From Chrysomallon squamiferum (lineage: Eukaryota; Mollusca; Gastropoda; Neomphalida; Peltospiridae), in contig CM022670.1 of the NCBI GenBank assembly GCA_012295275.1, forward strand, positions 27,055,244 to 27,119,243: a stretch of 64,000 bases of DNA. Reading direction: 5' to 3'. A program made the position numbers and the translations under genes. Shown here piece after piece: positions 25,779 to 37,916 of the stretch (position 1 is the stretch's first letter; each line of letters begins with the position of its first letter). The notes under the pieces were generated by a model that saw only the letters and a program-made list of their open reading frames with translations, did no database searches and had not been told where the DNA came from.

Positions 25779-27840
25779 TTATTAAAAAAATGAATAAACC
25801 TTTTATAACTTGTCATTGCGAAAAGTATTGAGAAAGAAACCACACAGAAGTAGTTCATACATACATATATAGACAGACAGACAGATAAACAGGTTAAAAA
25901 ATTATTAGAAAATAATAATGAAACTATTTCTGTAAAGATAAAAGTTTTGGACATCACTCTGTGTACATTAATCCAAGTGATAAAGTGAAATGTTTCAGTT
26001 ATAAAATACATCTAATTTCTCATTAAACCTGAGGAATTTTAAGTAATATTAAATTCTTTTATGGGGTTGTGTTAAATATAAAAGTAAATAAATGACTGAA
26101 AAATGTATATGCAGAGCAAAATGTCCATCAGTTCAATTGCATAGATAATGGGTTTATTTTATTTTTTTTTATTTTTTTTTTTAATCAGTGATTTACATAG
26201 ATCAAAACTGTGTCTTGCTTTGAATTTCTATTCCAGAGAAGAAGCATTAGGCAGCTAATAGCATTATTTTACACCTGTAAGATGTATTGATTTTAAAATA
26301 GTTACTGTAAATTTTCATAATTAACTTACATTTCTTTACATTGCTGATGTATTCCTCAACTTGTTTCTTTTGGTATACTTGTAGCATGGGACTTGACTGT
26401 TTCCTACTTAAAGCTTTTCAAACTGTGGATGCCTAGGTTTAAAAGCCAGTTTGATGAAAATGGGCAGACTGTCCCATCCAGATAAAAATTAAATTATACT
26501 ACATGAAATGAACTAGGTTTTACTAAACAGTATAAGTTATAGTATACTAAATAAAACAAATTAAAGGATTTTTCTGCCCTATTTGTATTATACATTGTGT
26601 TTTTCTTTGTTTTGTTAGGGGGGTCTTTCTTTTCTGTTTTTTAATTTAAAAAAAAAAAGAAGTTATTATCAATCAGAAATTGTTTCATATTTTAATCATT
26701 TCACATGTATGAGTTTTGTAGATACAGACAAGTCGGAGTATTTGAGTGTTGTTTGTTAGCAAGTAGTAGTTGACTTGAAAGTGTTTGCAAAAGTATTTGT
26801 AAATTGAAAGAGGGACCAGAGTCCTTAATTTCTTTTTTGACCTCTGTTTTTCTTTTTTATCAAACTTCTGAACAGTATAGATATAGCTAGATGTATAGCA
26901 GTATCTTACTGTGACATAAACTATTTACATTTACTTTATCTAAATTGAAAACTTACATTATACCACATACCATTAGGAAAAATCTTTCATTTACGTTTAT
27001 TATTTTTTTAAACAAAAAAAAAATAGTTATAAATATATAAATTATTGTAACAGCACTGACATGTTAAATTTATTTCAACATCCATTATTACTGCCTCTGT
27101 CTTATCAGAATGATCCTTTTAATTATTTATTTTTAAAATTATTTTGGGCATTGTCAGTGGCAGCCCTTGCAAAAATAAAATTATTACTTTTTGGTATGAT
27201 TTGTTCTCGTTTGTGATCACATACAGGTACATTTGTTTCACAATTTTTTATTTATATATATATATATATATATCTATTGTTTTTTCATATATATCCTAAC
27301 ATACTTTTCTTGTTAGATGAGTTCTTGTATGAAATGAGATGTTTTTTTGTTGTTTTTTAACACAGTTTTTATGTAATCTACACAATATTGTTTATAGAAA
27401 TAACATCAGAAATTTTAGTTTTTTTGCCTTTTGGCTATATAATGTCTGATGTGAATTAAGTAACATTTTGATTTTTTATTGTTATTTTTTTTTTAATTTT
27501 ATTATTTTTGTTTTTATTTCTTTTACATTTTCATCAAAAACTTACATTTTTAAAAAACAAACTTGGTCAACATGATTTTTTTATTAGTGACATAATAACC
27601 ATTTCTGTATTGTAATGCTTCATTGTGAATGTTTTTTTGTTGCACGCATACATTTTGTATCTGAGAGTGCCTAGTGTTTGGAGTGTCTTTTGAGTTGTAG
27701 AGTGTGTATGGTTGTGATTAACATTTTCATGTTTGGTTCCATTTTTTTTTTTTTTTTTTAATTAGTGCACATAAATATTTTAGGTGCTAATCTGTTTTTA
27801 AGATGCCAAAAGTTTGTATTGTTATTATTTTTTTTTATTA

Positions 27841-27875
<35 letters not shown>

Positions 27876-28949
27876 TTTTTGATTAATAAAGTGAATACAT
27901 TGCACAGGCTTTTGTTTTTCGTGTTTCTCTTCACAGCCGAGAATAAATGCATGCTGTATTTTCAGTTTTTGAATAGAATTCCTCAACTGTTAATTACACT
28001 GTTAATGGGAATAAGACTTGACACTGAAACATGCCCAGGTTTTTAAAACATATGACCTTGAAATTATACTCAGACCAAACTGTAAAATAAATAGATGCTA
28101 AAATTCGTATTCAAGTAAAAAGGATGGTATCTAATGATTTTTTTTTATATATAAAATCTGTTTTATGTAAAAGATACACAGGCACTCTATTGAACTGATG
28201 AAAAGATATCCAGTTCTGTCATAATTAAAATAACTGGCACAGCAAAACACATTTGTGACTGCTATACCCAGCATTAAAGATGAGCATTTAATGCAGTGTT
28301 GGCCATTTTTTTTTGGGGGGGTTATTGTTGGTATTATATCTGTGCATACATATACCACTGAAATTCAAGTGTAATATTGCTTGTTAATTTAATGTTTTAC
28401 TGTGGTATATAGTTGGGATTTTTTGCATCTCTTAGCATCCATATGTGACTGAAATGATTGGTGAATTTTGACAATTACAGTTTTTCAATTCAGGATATTA
28501 CTGTTGTATATGGTACAAGAGTCTGTTACACTGAAATTCTGCTTGTTCGTTTTTCTTCCCAAAACTACAAGCTTTGACCAAAGTTATATTGTTTGGGAAT
28601 TTAATGTTAAGCAGCTTTGCAAGCACAATTAAATATCATTCCATGGTGTAATTCAAAACTGCCTATAGACTCCAAAGAACTCACATGTGTTTTAGTATTT
28701 ATCAATTTTATTTTAAATAAGAGAAAACACTTGTTATATGTGATAATTTATCATTTTTGTCTTAAATCATTATTGTTTAGGGGTTTATGATAAATTTTTC
28801 CACTATCAATATTAATGTTACCTAAACAATGACATCTATGTTCACATGCAATGTTACCAAACAAGAAGTTTAACATTATAAAAAAAAAAATATTAAAAAA
28901 AAAAAAAAATGAAAAGCACACAAGAAGACAACTTTTGAGTTAATAATTT

Positions 28950-28955
28950 TTTATT
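28950..28955 (-). terminator. Candidate peroxiredoxin polyadenylation signal
   Basis: The plus strand reads TTTATT, which is AATAAA on the minus strand, about 1.2 kb after the peroxiredoxin stop. Other AATAAA matches on this strand lie at 29131-29136 and 29776-29781, so the true 3' end is uncertain. Confidence 0.3.
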
Positions 28956-30182
28956 TCAAACATCATAAAACACTAAATACTATGATTATCTGGCAGAAAT
29001 GCAGAAAAATGCTACAAAAATGATAAGATTCTTTATCCTTATAATTATTAAAAATGCAAGGAACAGATATTAAAAAAAAAATAAAAAATAAAAAAAATCA
29101 GTTATGATATAACATGTCATCCATGCTGTATTTATTTTGACATCAAATTTATGTGTACATTTAACAAAACCTTTAAAAAAAGAGAAAAAACAACACAAGT
29201 ACTGTTTTTGTACCCTTTTGTTATGAATAATACAGAGAAATGAACAATGTAGGTTACAGGAAAGGATGTAGTCAGAACAAATGAAACTGGTCCAAAAAGA
29301 AAAAACTAAATAAAAAGTGCACCAAATTAGTTTTTGACACCAAAGACATTTGTTTATAAAAAATAAAAGTTGTTCCCTTACTTTCTGATTTTATTTCCAT
29401 TCTATTAAATGTTAAAAAAAATCTTATAATAAAAACTTGAAACAAAACACAATAAATAATTCTGATTCAAGTAAATCAACAAGTGAATTAGTAGTAGTTT
29501 TTGTTAAAAAGATATTTGTATGTGGAGAATGAGTAAAATAAATGTAAATGATTATTCGTGCATGGACTAGAAACCAAAATATACCCATAAACTACAATAA
29601 GCAATACTGACAGTTAATAAAATGCAAACTAAAGTGGCCAGCCCTGAGAAGAACAGAAGTAATAATTCAAAGGCTCAAAAATAAAGTGATTCCCTACTCA
29701 AGTGCTATGATGGTATTAGGGTGTTTTTTGATTTTTTAAATTAATATATTTTGTTTCTTTTATAAGTTATATATATTTATTAGTTTTAAAAAAGGTATCA
29801 AAAATTAATATATCCATCATTTTTTTTTTCAAATTCTAAAACTTATTTATCAGAATTAAAACAAAATTTCCATTATCATTTGATTTTTTGTCACATTTTC
29901 ACACACAATCCAATCATGGCACTTTGATCAGGTAAAAACCAATAATTGTTAATACAGAGTAGGATAAAATATTAAAATAAACTACAAAAAAAAAAAAACC
30001 AAAAAATAAATACTAGCTAAGAACTACATGCAGAAACCTAGAGTTTTGTGGTAGTTTTCCAGCAAACTACAATGTCTCTTTAACTGCACCATGCGTAGGT
30101 CACAATGTCAAGAGATTTTTCTTTTTTTTTCTTTTGTAAGTCAGGCTGTCGCTACCAGACCACAGCTGAACAGATGAGAATT

Positions 30183-30375
30183 TTAGTGCACTTTGCTGAA
30201 ATAGGTCTTGCTGCCTTTTGGGTCTGGCTTCATGGTGTCCGCTCCAGGCTTCCAGCCTGCAGGGCACACTGAAAATACAGCGGGGGATAAAAATGAAACA
30301 AACATTTTTACTCTGTGCATTTAATTATGAAGGTTTGAATGTTTGATGATTGAAAGGAAAAGCAATGTAAATAAA

Positions 30376-30418
<43 letters not shown>

Positions 30419-30934
30419 AGAAAAAAAAAAAAAAAACAGAAAAAAATGAAAAACTTAAATGAATGGAACAATTGTTAATTTGATAAAGTAAACCTGCTGT
30501 CATAATTAGATCAGCAGAAACATAACTTCTATATACGTGTGTCGAGTTTGATGATTGAAAGGAGAAGTGAAGTAAATAAATATAAAAAAAATAAATATAG
30601 ACAGAAAACTAGAAAAACTGAATAAAATAGAGAAAAAAAAAAAAAATGAGAAAAAAAGAAAAATACAGAAAAAAAGAAAAACTTAAATGAATGGAACAAT
30701 TGTTAATTTGATAAAGAAAACCGGCTGTCATAATCAGATCAGCAGAAACATAACTTCTATATACATGTGTCGAGTAAACAGCAGATGTAGAATCAATGAT
30801 GAAAAGGAAAACGATCCAATGGATCCTTTAAGAAGGGTTCATCAAACACCCTGTTGATCCTGAGGTAAGCTCTTTGTCCTAGAACTAATTTGTTTTATTT
30901 ATCATCACCATAATTCCATTTTGTTGTGACTAAA

Positions 30935-30999
<65 letters not shown>

Positions 31000-32045
31000 A
31001 AAAAAAAAGAAAAAAGAAGCCTCAGTATGAAACCAGTATGATAGCAGAGTAATTATTTATAGTTTACATTTATGCATTTCAAATCACATGCCCATCAGTT
31101 CACTCATTCACTCATCTGGTCACTCTACAGCTCACCATCTCCAAACTTATAAACATACATACAGAACTCCCACAAATGACATGCACAAAAATACCTTCTC
31201 CATGTTTGTCAGTGAACTGGAAAGCCTGAACAAGACGAATAGTCTCGTCTACTGACCGACCCACAGGCAGATCGTTGATTGTTATCTGTCGCAGAATTCC
31301 CTTTTCATCAATGATAAACAGTCCTCTGAAAAATAACACAACTTACATAAAATCTCAAACAGGTCAAATTTATATATTTTGTAAACAGTTTAAAATGAAA
31401 TTGATAATCTTCTAAACTTTTAAAATAGTGGGGGAAAAAAAAAAATAAATAATAGCAGTTGGAATGAAAATTTTGTACATAATATGCTACCTTAATAGAC
31501 ACACACACACGCATACCCATGCATACATACATGCATACATACATACATACATACATACATACATACATACATACATACATACATACACCTATATATCTAC
31601 ATATACAATACTGATGTATACAAAACTTTATTAACTAAATAATTGGTTAATCCATATTAAGAATGTTTAAATAGCAAATTTAAAAAGGAATGTAAAAGCA
31701 AAAAATAAAAATCTAAATAATGTGAAGTATATGCATAAATAATTTGAAACTACCTTTGGAAAAAATCTGTCAAAATAATAATTCAAATCAGTTGGCAAAA
31801 GTATAATTGTTACATAAACACAAAAGCAGTTAGGTAAAAATATAAATCTTACCTAAAAGCAATGCCCTCATCTTCTTTAAAACAACCATACATTTTGGTT
31901 ATTTCCATTGTTTTGTCAGCGACCAGGGGGATCTTCATCTGACCCAGCCCACCCTGTTTTCTTGGTGTATTCACCCTGAAATCATTTATATTAATGTAAA
32001 CAACACAACTGAGTTAATATTAAAATTACAGTTAAAATGAAAAGA

Positions 32046-32076
<31 letters not shown>

Positions 32077-34170
32077 ACAGGAAATTATTTTATCCTTATG
32101 TTCTGTAAAATATAAGTTTAAAATTTTCAATTAAAATGCAAATGTCACCTGACATTTTTTCTCCTATGTGTAATCTAACACTGATCAAACAAATGCATCT
32201 TCAAATATTAAAATGTAAAGCAGGCAGATTTTAGTTATTTTCATTTAATGTATTAAATAAAAGTAGCTGTTTTAAATTGGCATTCAAATTAAACATTTAA
32301 ATATATTAATATAAATGAGCAGTTTGTGTAGCAGCTGTGGACATTTCTTTGACAACAATAAAAATAATTAATCTGCAGTTTCTCCTGTTTTTCATTCCCT
32401 CTTCATTGCATATCAAAATTACAGTTTTACAGAATTGATGAAAAAAAGGTAGGTTTTGACACCAAAATGTTAGGAAATCACTGATTTACAGAGACAACAC
32501 AGAATTTAAGCAGATAGTTATTTTCAAATATTTAAATATATTAAAATATGAACACTTAAACAGAGCAACAAATTATCAGGGGCAAAACTGCTTTCTCACC
32601 ATGCTAAATGGGAGAAGACACTGTCTGTGGAACAGGCCAAAACTTCACAGTTAATGCTTCGGAACTCTTCAATACGGTCACTGAATGAGATGATTTCAGT
32701 GGGGCATACAAATGTGCTGGAAAAAATATAGCAAAATAATAAAATAAACATTTAACTTGTTAACTGAACATATAAAACACTAATGTAAGCATATATGTAC
32801 TCATATTACACAAACAAATGCCTCTAATAAAACGAGTACTTTCACTTGATTGTTAAATTTGTTTATAGCTGCTAATGATGTCTGAAAATAAAATAACAAC
32901 CTTTTAGGGATACATTATTTTTATCTCGTTTGTTTAAAAAACATTCTAAATGCCACCCTTGCCAAATCATTGTTTTACATTTTTTCCCATTAAATCTTTT
33001 AATGGTACCATTTATTTATTAAATTCCATTAAATATTTTAAGGCACCATTTCATTTTTTAGATGTCTTCTTTGGTGATAAATAAATCTACCTCTCAAATG
33101 GAGGCTCATATTTAATTTAATTTTTCAGGAATCATTTAAAAAAATATTTATTCCCATCATAATCATTTTCTTAAGTGATCGTTAATGTAATTTGAGAGCA
33201 ATTTGTTTGTTTATGTATGTATAAGATTTCTCTGCTTATTAGTTGTACAACTGAAAACTTTACTTCAAGAAATTATCAATCATTTTATTTTTAATTTCAT
33301 TTTAATTAAAAAATCCTTTTGTTTGCAGACAGATTTTCTTTGTTTCTTTACATTTTCAATTAGGTATTTTCGGATTTATTAAAACACAAAATCCATTCAG
33401 TCTCATAGACGTGAATTTATCAAAGTGCTGAAAGATGAAACATTTTAAGTAAATACACAAATATTTTATATACAGATATACTTAAGGGCCCTTTTCACAT
33501 CAACAGTCACACATGTATAAATAGATAATGGGAGATCCCCATAAATTTCTTTTTATAATTTTTTTCTTTTTTAAATTTCTCAAATAACTTATTCTAACAG
33601 GTCGATTTATTTATCACCCAAGAAGATATTAATCAAAGTAGCCACACAGATATAAAACAAATCTTAGTTTTAAAAAAGTAATAAAATATTTAATGCAAAT
33701 GACTAAGCACATTTTGAGACAAAATTTACATAAACAGTTACAGGAAAGCCCATATTACAGTTTTTATCATGAGTGTTGCATAATACAGTTTTCAGAAACC
33801 TGCTAGAACATTCCACACTCCAATCATGAAACAATTACATGGATACACAAATATGGTGGTATGTGCCAGAGCTCATTGCCTGAGTGTGACACATCATTTC
33901 TAGGTCAGTTTGCAGAACTATCCTCTATGCAAAGAATGTGTGAATTAAACATTTCCTTTCATGATAGCAGACACTAAACAAATTTTTATTTATTGACTTG
34001 ATGGTGAGATACAAGGAAAGAAAATAAGGGCACAGCCATTATTACTGATTTTATTTTTATAATAAAATGATAAATGCACCCATTAAAAGTTTTGGTTTCA
34101 AAGACTTAGCATCATTCTTCAAATAGATATTTTATTTAAAAAATTTATATCCATCAATAAATTTATAAAT

Positions 34171-34224
<54 letters not shown>

Positions 34225-36010
34225 TCACACTCGCACTCACTCACACTCACTCACACACACACACACACACAAACATACAGTGATACACACACATATATAT
34301 CAAGATACAAACTACATCTGACAATTTTTCAAAATAAATATTTAAGTTTCTAAATTCTTTTTTCCAAACTTTGAGTTACACAAATAAATTTGTACTCAGA
34401 ACTTCTCACAACACAAAATTAAGTCAAAAATACAAATGTATACATGTTTTTTCTTTTTTTTTTTCACAAGCATCCTCTCAAAAACAACACCAATCAAATG
34501 TATACAAAAACAGGTTTGTTTTTTTTGCACATCATAATTACTGCCAACAACAAAATATTAATTAACCACAACCTCAATAACCGAACAGTTAACCTTTTGC
34601 CTCCACTATTAGTTCCACTAGGTTCTAATGCCAAAGAAATGAAAAATAAAAAAACTTTCTCATGCAGTCAGCTGGTAGTTATCTATAAAATGAACAAGAC
34701 ATCCTAGTTGAAAAACCGGATCTCTTAATGTCAGAGCTTTTTTAAACAGAAAACCACAAGCTTGTGTGACAAACATGAATCATCGAGTTACTAAGTGCAT
34801 TACTGCTTTACAAAAATAAACCACACAAACATCTTAATTTGTTTTGTTGTTTTTTTCACATTTTCCCCAAAAAATCTTAAGAAAATATCCTACAAAGAAT
34901 TTTCTTTTTCTTTTAAAAATAATGATAATAAAATACACAACTGTAATTAGAAATAACTCATAAACAAACTAGGTTTCTGAATTAATCCATTTTTAAATGT
35001 ATGTTGTATAGTAAAACACAACAATAAATAAATAAATAAACATTCATATATTCATACATATATAAATATACAAAAACTAAATCAAATATTAAGAATAATA
35101 ATTAACCATTTTAGAAACAATATTCAAATGAGCAAAATATTTTAAGGATTAATAGTTAAATAGCTTAAGCACTATAAATTACAGTTAATTCCCAAAATTA
35201 GTGAATGCTTTATTTTTTATTGCATTAAACTATACATAAATAAATGAAATAAAAGTCACAATCTAAATGTAACATTAATGTTCTATCTTTAGCATGACAT
35301 ATCTTTACTAGCTGTGGAAAATGATTCTAACTGAGCTATTCAGCGATACAGAATCTGCAAGAACATTTATTTTCCACATGCATTGCATGAGTTGGGAAGC
35401 GACCACAGATAATAATCCACATTAGGATAACCATTATTTTGTTTTGAAAAATATATACTAGATCCTTATCTCCTTCAGTAAGATCAGTTTTTAGTTTCTC
35501 ATGTTATAAGAAACTTTTATCTTCAGTTCCATTCAACCATGAATGAATTACAGTTTTTAGCTACTTCAGAACTCACCTGAATGCCCTATTTTATACCATA
35601 CAGAAAACACTTGTGATTAAAGAATACAGTGTCAAACCACAAAAGAAAAAAAATCACGTTTCTTCTATTTTTAGACAGTTTCAGACTTTCAGTCTTCAAA
35701 TATATACAGAAATTATCCCATTAGAAGTATTAAAATTAAAATAAAATATTTTATAAATCTAATGGTAGAAGAAAAATGCAATATGTATCTTGTGTTTTAG
35801 AAAAATTTCAGATTAAAGCTTCCAAAGAATCCACACAACTAGTGTTAAAAGTAAAAACAAAACAAATTAACTTACAAATCTAATGGGTAAAAGAAAAACT
35901 ACAACATATTTTCCTCTGTAATCTGACAGCTTCACATCCTTGAAATCTCCATCGATAACAGCTTGTGCCTTGAAGTCAGGGGCTGGTTTAGTGATCTGCA
36001 GTTTCGACAT
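30183..36010 (-). CDS. Typical 2-Cys peroxiredoxin (PRDX1/2 type), five coding exons, apparent frameshift in the first
   Basis: This thiol peroxidase reduces H2O2 and peroxides using thioredoxin. Exons on the minus strand: 36010-35876, 32716-32600, 31975-31853, 31325-31195, 30268-30183. Protein landmarks are the start [15 protein letters not shown], peroxidatic site FVCPTEI (Cys49 if the frame is corrected), [56 protein letters not shown], resolving site [11 protein letters not shown] (Cys170) and end TYFSKVH. GGLG and the C-terminal YF, which mark peroxide-sensitive eukaryotic enzymes, are both present. All junction phases agree except exon 1 to exon 2: exon 1 is 135 nt, but 134 would fit. 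One extra base before FFYPLDF shifts the frame and gives a stop after 51 codons. Corrected length is 196 aa, usual for the family (198-199). There is no signal peptide, so it is a cytosolic type. Confidence 0.9.
30341..30773. repeat. Two-copy tandem duplication in a peroxiredoxin intron
   Basis: Copy 1 (30341-30545) and copy 2 (30546-30773) both start GTTTGATGATTGAAAGGA and end in ATATAC[GA]TGTGTCGAG. They share ATGAATGGAACAATTGTTAA and the AGATCAGCAGAAACATAACT segment. The length difference (205 versus 228 bp) comes from the A-rich middle. It lies between the last two coding exons. Confidence 0.88.
30946..30997. repeat. Poly-A tract of 52 bases
   Basis: An uninterrupted A run in the last peroxiredoxin intron; another A run of 38 lies at 30379-30416. 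Tracts this long are error-prone in sequencing. Confidence 0.8.
31501..31586. repeat. (ACAT)n microsatellite
   Basis: ACAT tetramers follow a short AC run in a peroxiredoxin intron. Cys/Met/Tyr/Val-repeat reading frames here come from the repeat and are not genes. Confidence 0.9.
34172..34270. repeat. (AC)n with TCAC interruptions
   Basis: A long AC run is broken by a CTCACTCACACTCGC segment, inside the largest peroxiredoxin coding-region intron. Confidence 0.9.
35894..35898 (-). other. Frameshift site in peroxiredoxin exon 1
   Basis: On the coding (minus) strand the exon reads GTTGTAGTTTTTCTTTTACC. As written it encodes VVVFLLP. Removing one T from the T5 run gives VVVFFYP and then LDF, the almost invariant family sequence, and also restores the phase needed by the next exon. 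The extra base is therefore seen in the sequence; whether it is a real indel or a base-calling error in a homopolymer cannot be told here. Confidence 0.85.
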
Positions 36011-36748
36011 GTTTGTTTGCTAAATGAAAATAAAACTTAAAATAATAAAAATGAATAAGTTAACAAAACAAAAAACAGTTTTTTTATGTAACAAGTTAAT
36101 CAGTAATTCTTCTTTTCTTCTTTTTGACAAGACTGAACAAACAATAATAATAATAATAAAAGAAATATATTTATAAAAAAGGTATAACAACTAAACCATA
36201 CTGCAGCAGTCGAATCTTCAGGTGGGAATCGAACACATATAACAGTAACATGCTTTTCAAACATTCCTTCCACAAATAAAGATTATTCCCAGTGGGGTTA
36301 AAAGCTTTATGTTCCTTTTGAAATTTTTAATACCAGTTATGAACTGTGGGTGTGTTTCTATGTAAGTAGGTCTGCGTGTGAAATGCTTGACGCCTCTGAA
36401 CAATAATGTTTATTAGTGCAGAGACAGCCGAGGTTATGTGGTTAGACTAGTTTCAGAGATACTCTCTGTATGAGATTATAACTATTAAACAGCAAAACTG
36501 TTTTAAGTATCTTTTTAAGTGCTAAACATAACAAAGAATAATTATTTTAAAAAAAACAAAAACAAAAAAAACAATTTTAATCTTTTAAGAATAATGAAAT
36601 AAAACAACAATGTTAGAACATAAAAATTAATTTAAAAAGAAAAGGAAAATAAAGGTAGAAACAAAAGATAAACAATTTCCTTTTAATTACCTTTTTTACT
36701 GAGACCATTCCAAGTTTAAAAAGATCTGTGAAATTGTATAATAGACTA

Positions 36749-36749
<1 letters not shown>

Positions 36750-36795
<46 letters not shown>
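36750..36795. repeat. Poly-A tract of 46 bases
   Basis: An uninterrupted A run in the intron upstream of the peroxiredoxin start exon. Confidence 0.8.
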
Positions 36796-36797
<2 letters not shown>

Positions 36798-37482
36798 AAA
36801 AAAGGAAAAAAAAGGAAAAAATGTAAATATATATACTATAACTGAGATGATTCCTTCTAAAAAAAATATTTTCACAAATATTGTTTTACCTAATACGTTT
36901 TACTTATTAATTAAACAATGTACGTTAACAAGTAATTTCAAAATCTTACAAATTCAAGTCGATCATAACAAATTTATAATAAAAATATACCAGAAACAGA
37001 TAATAAAAAGATTTTAAATAATTAGAATGTAAATTACCTGTAAATTATTATTTTTTGTTTTCAGCAATGAATGAATGAATGTTTAACAGCATAAAATTAC
37101 ATTTGTACCAGGTATCAAGTGGTGATAAATGTACCAGAAATTAGATGTGAAGGACAGTGACATTATTAAGCCATGAAATTTATCACAATACTGCCTGACC
37201 CAGAAAATGATCCTGCTTTTTCAGGTCAGTGATTCTGCTGAATCAGTGGGCAAGTGTTACTTTTTTTGACACTAAAATTCATGATCCATAGCTTCTTTCT
37301 TTTCCTATTCTATTTTTTTTTTTTTCATTATATAGAAGTATCTAAATAAAACAGCTCTATGGTTATTAAACAAGTATGTTTCATGTATACATGTATATGT
37401 GTATTTACATATATTAACACAAATATATACATTTATATAGCATATTATACATACATACAATTTTTTTCTTTCAAACATACGT

Positions 37483-37485
<3 letters not shown>

Positions 37486-37574
<89 letters not shown>
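37486..37574. repeat. (AC)n microsatellite, 89 bp
   Basis: A nearly perfect AC run upstream of the peroxiredoxin start exon, just downstream (in gene direction) of the possible alternative first exon. Confidence 0.92.
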
Positions 37575-37575
<1 letters not shown>

Positions 37576-37766
37576 CCTGTACATTACATAGTCAGAAATG
37601 ATCTGTTGTACATGACAGTGGCTAGAAAATGAAACACAAATCAATAGGACACTTAACAAATACATCAATATGCACAAATCAAGTAATCAGTATATTTAAT
37701 CTACAGGTAAAACTTGCTGTAATAATAAACATAACTTATTTTAAATCTATTACAACACTATCATAC

Positions 37767-37916
37767 CTGAACTGGTGACACCAACTCTGAAGATGTTTGA
37801 GAAAAAGCAGAATCACTGCTGAATGATAATTCTTTAGGGACGCTGTTTTTCTGTACTGCTGTGGATGCCTGTGATGTGCACGTCTTACTCAGAGATTCGA
37901 GATAGGCACGGTACAT
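37767..37916 (-). CDS. Possible alternative first coding exon of peroxiredoxin
   Basis: A 150-nt stretch (exactly 50 codons) runs from an ATG at 37916 to a good donor, GTTCAG|GTATGA. If spliced to the acceptor at 36019 (TTTAG|CAAACAAACATG), it reads through CAA ACA AAC into the normal ATG in frame, adding 53 residues. The peptide begins MYRAYLESLSKTCTS and is rich in Ser and Thr; it is not a clear mitochondrial or secretory leader. An in-frame TAA lies seven codons upstream of this ATG, and a TATATATAA motif lies at 37935-37943, perhaps too close to allow this ATG inside the mRNA. It may instead be an alternative 5' UTR exon or chance. Confidence 0.35.

Larger units (their letters stand above)
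20226..28949. other. Gene-free AT-rich interval between MAP3K1 and peroxiredoxin
   Basis: No exon with conserved coding and flanking splice sites was seen on either strand. The two genes converge here (plus-strand MAP3K1, minus-strand peroxiredoxin), so part of it may be 3' UTR. It contains a two-copy 129-bp duplication, an 89-bp minisatellite, a T-tract/A-tract inverted pair and several T tracts (for example 25748-25773), which are listed separately. Confidence 0.55.

Noticed and set aside
37305-37677. Minus-strand open frames rich in Cys-Val repeats
   Set aside because: They are translations of the (AC)n microsatellite.
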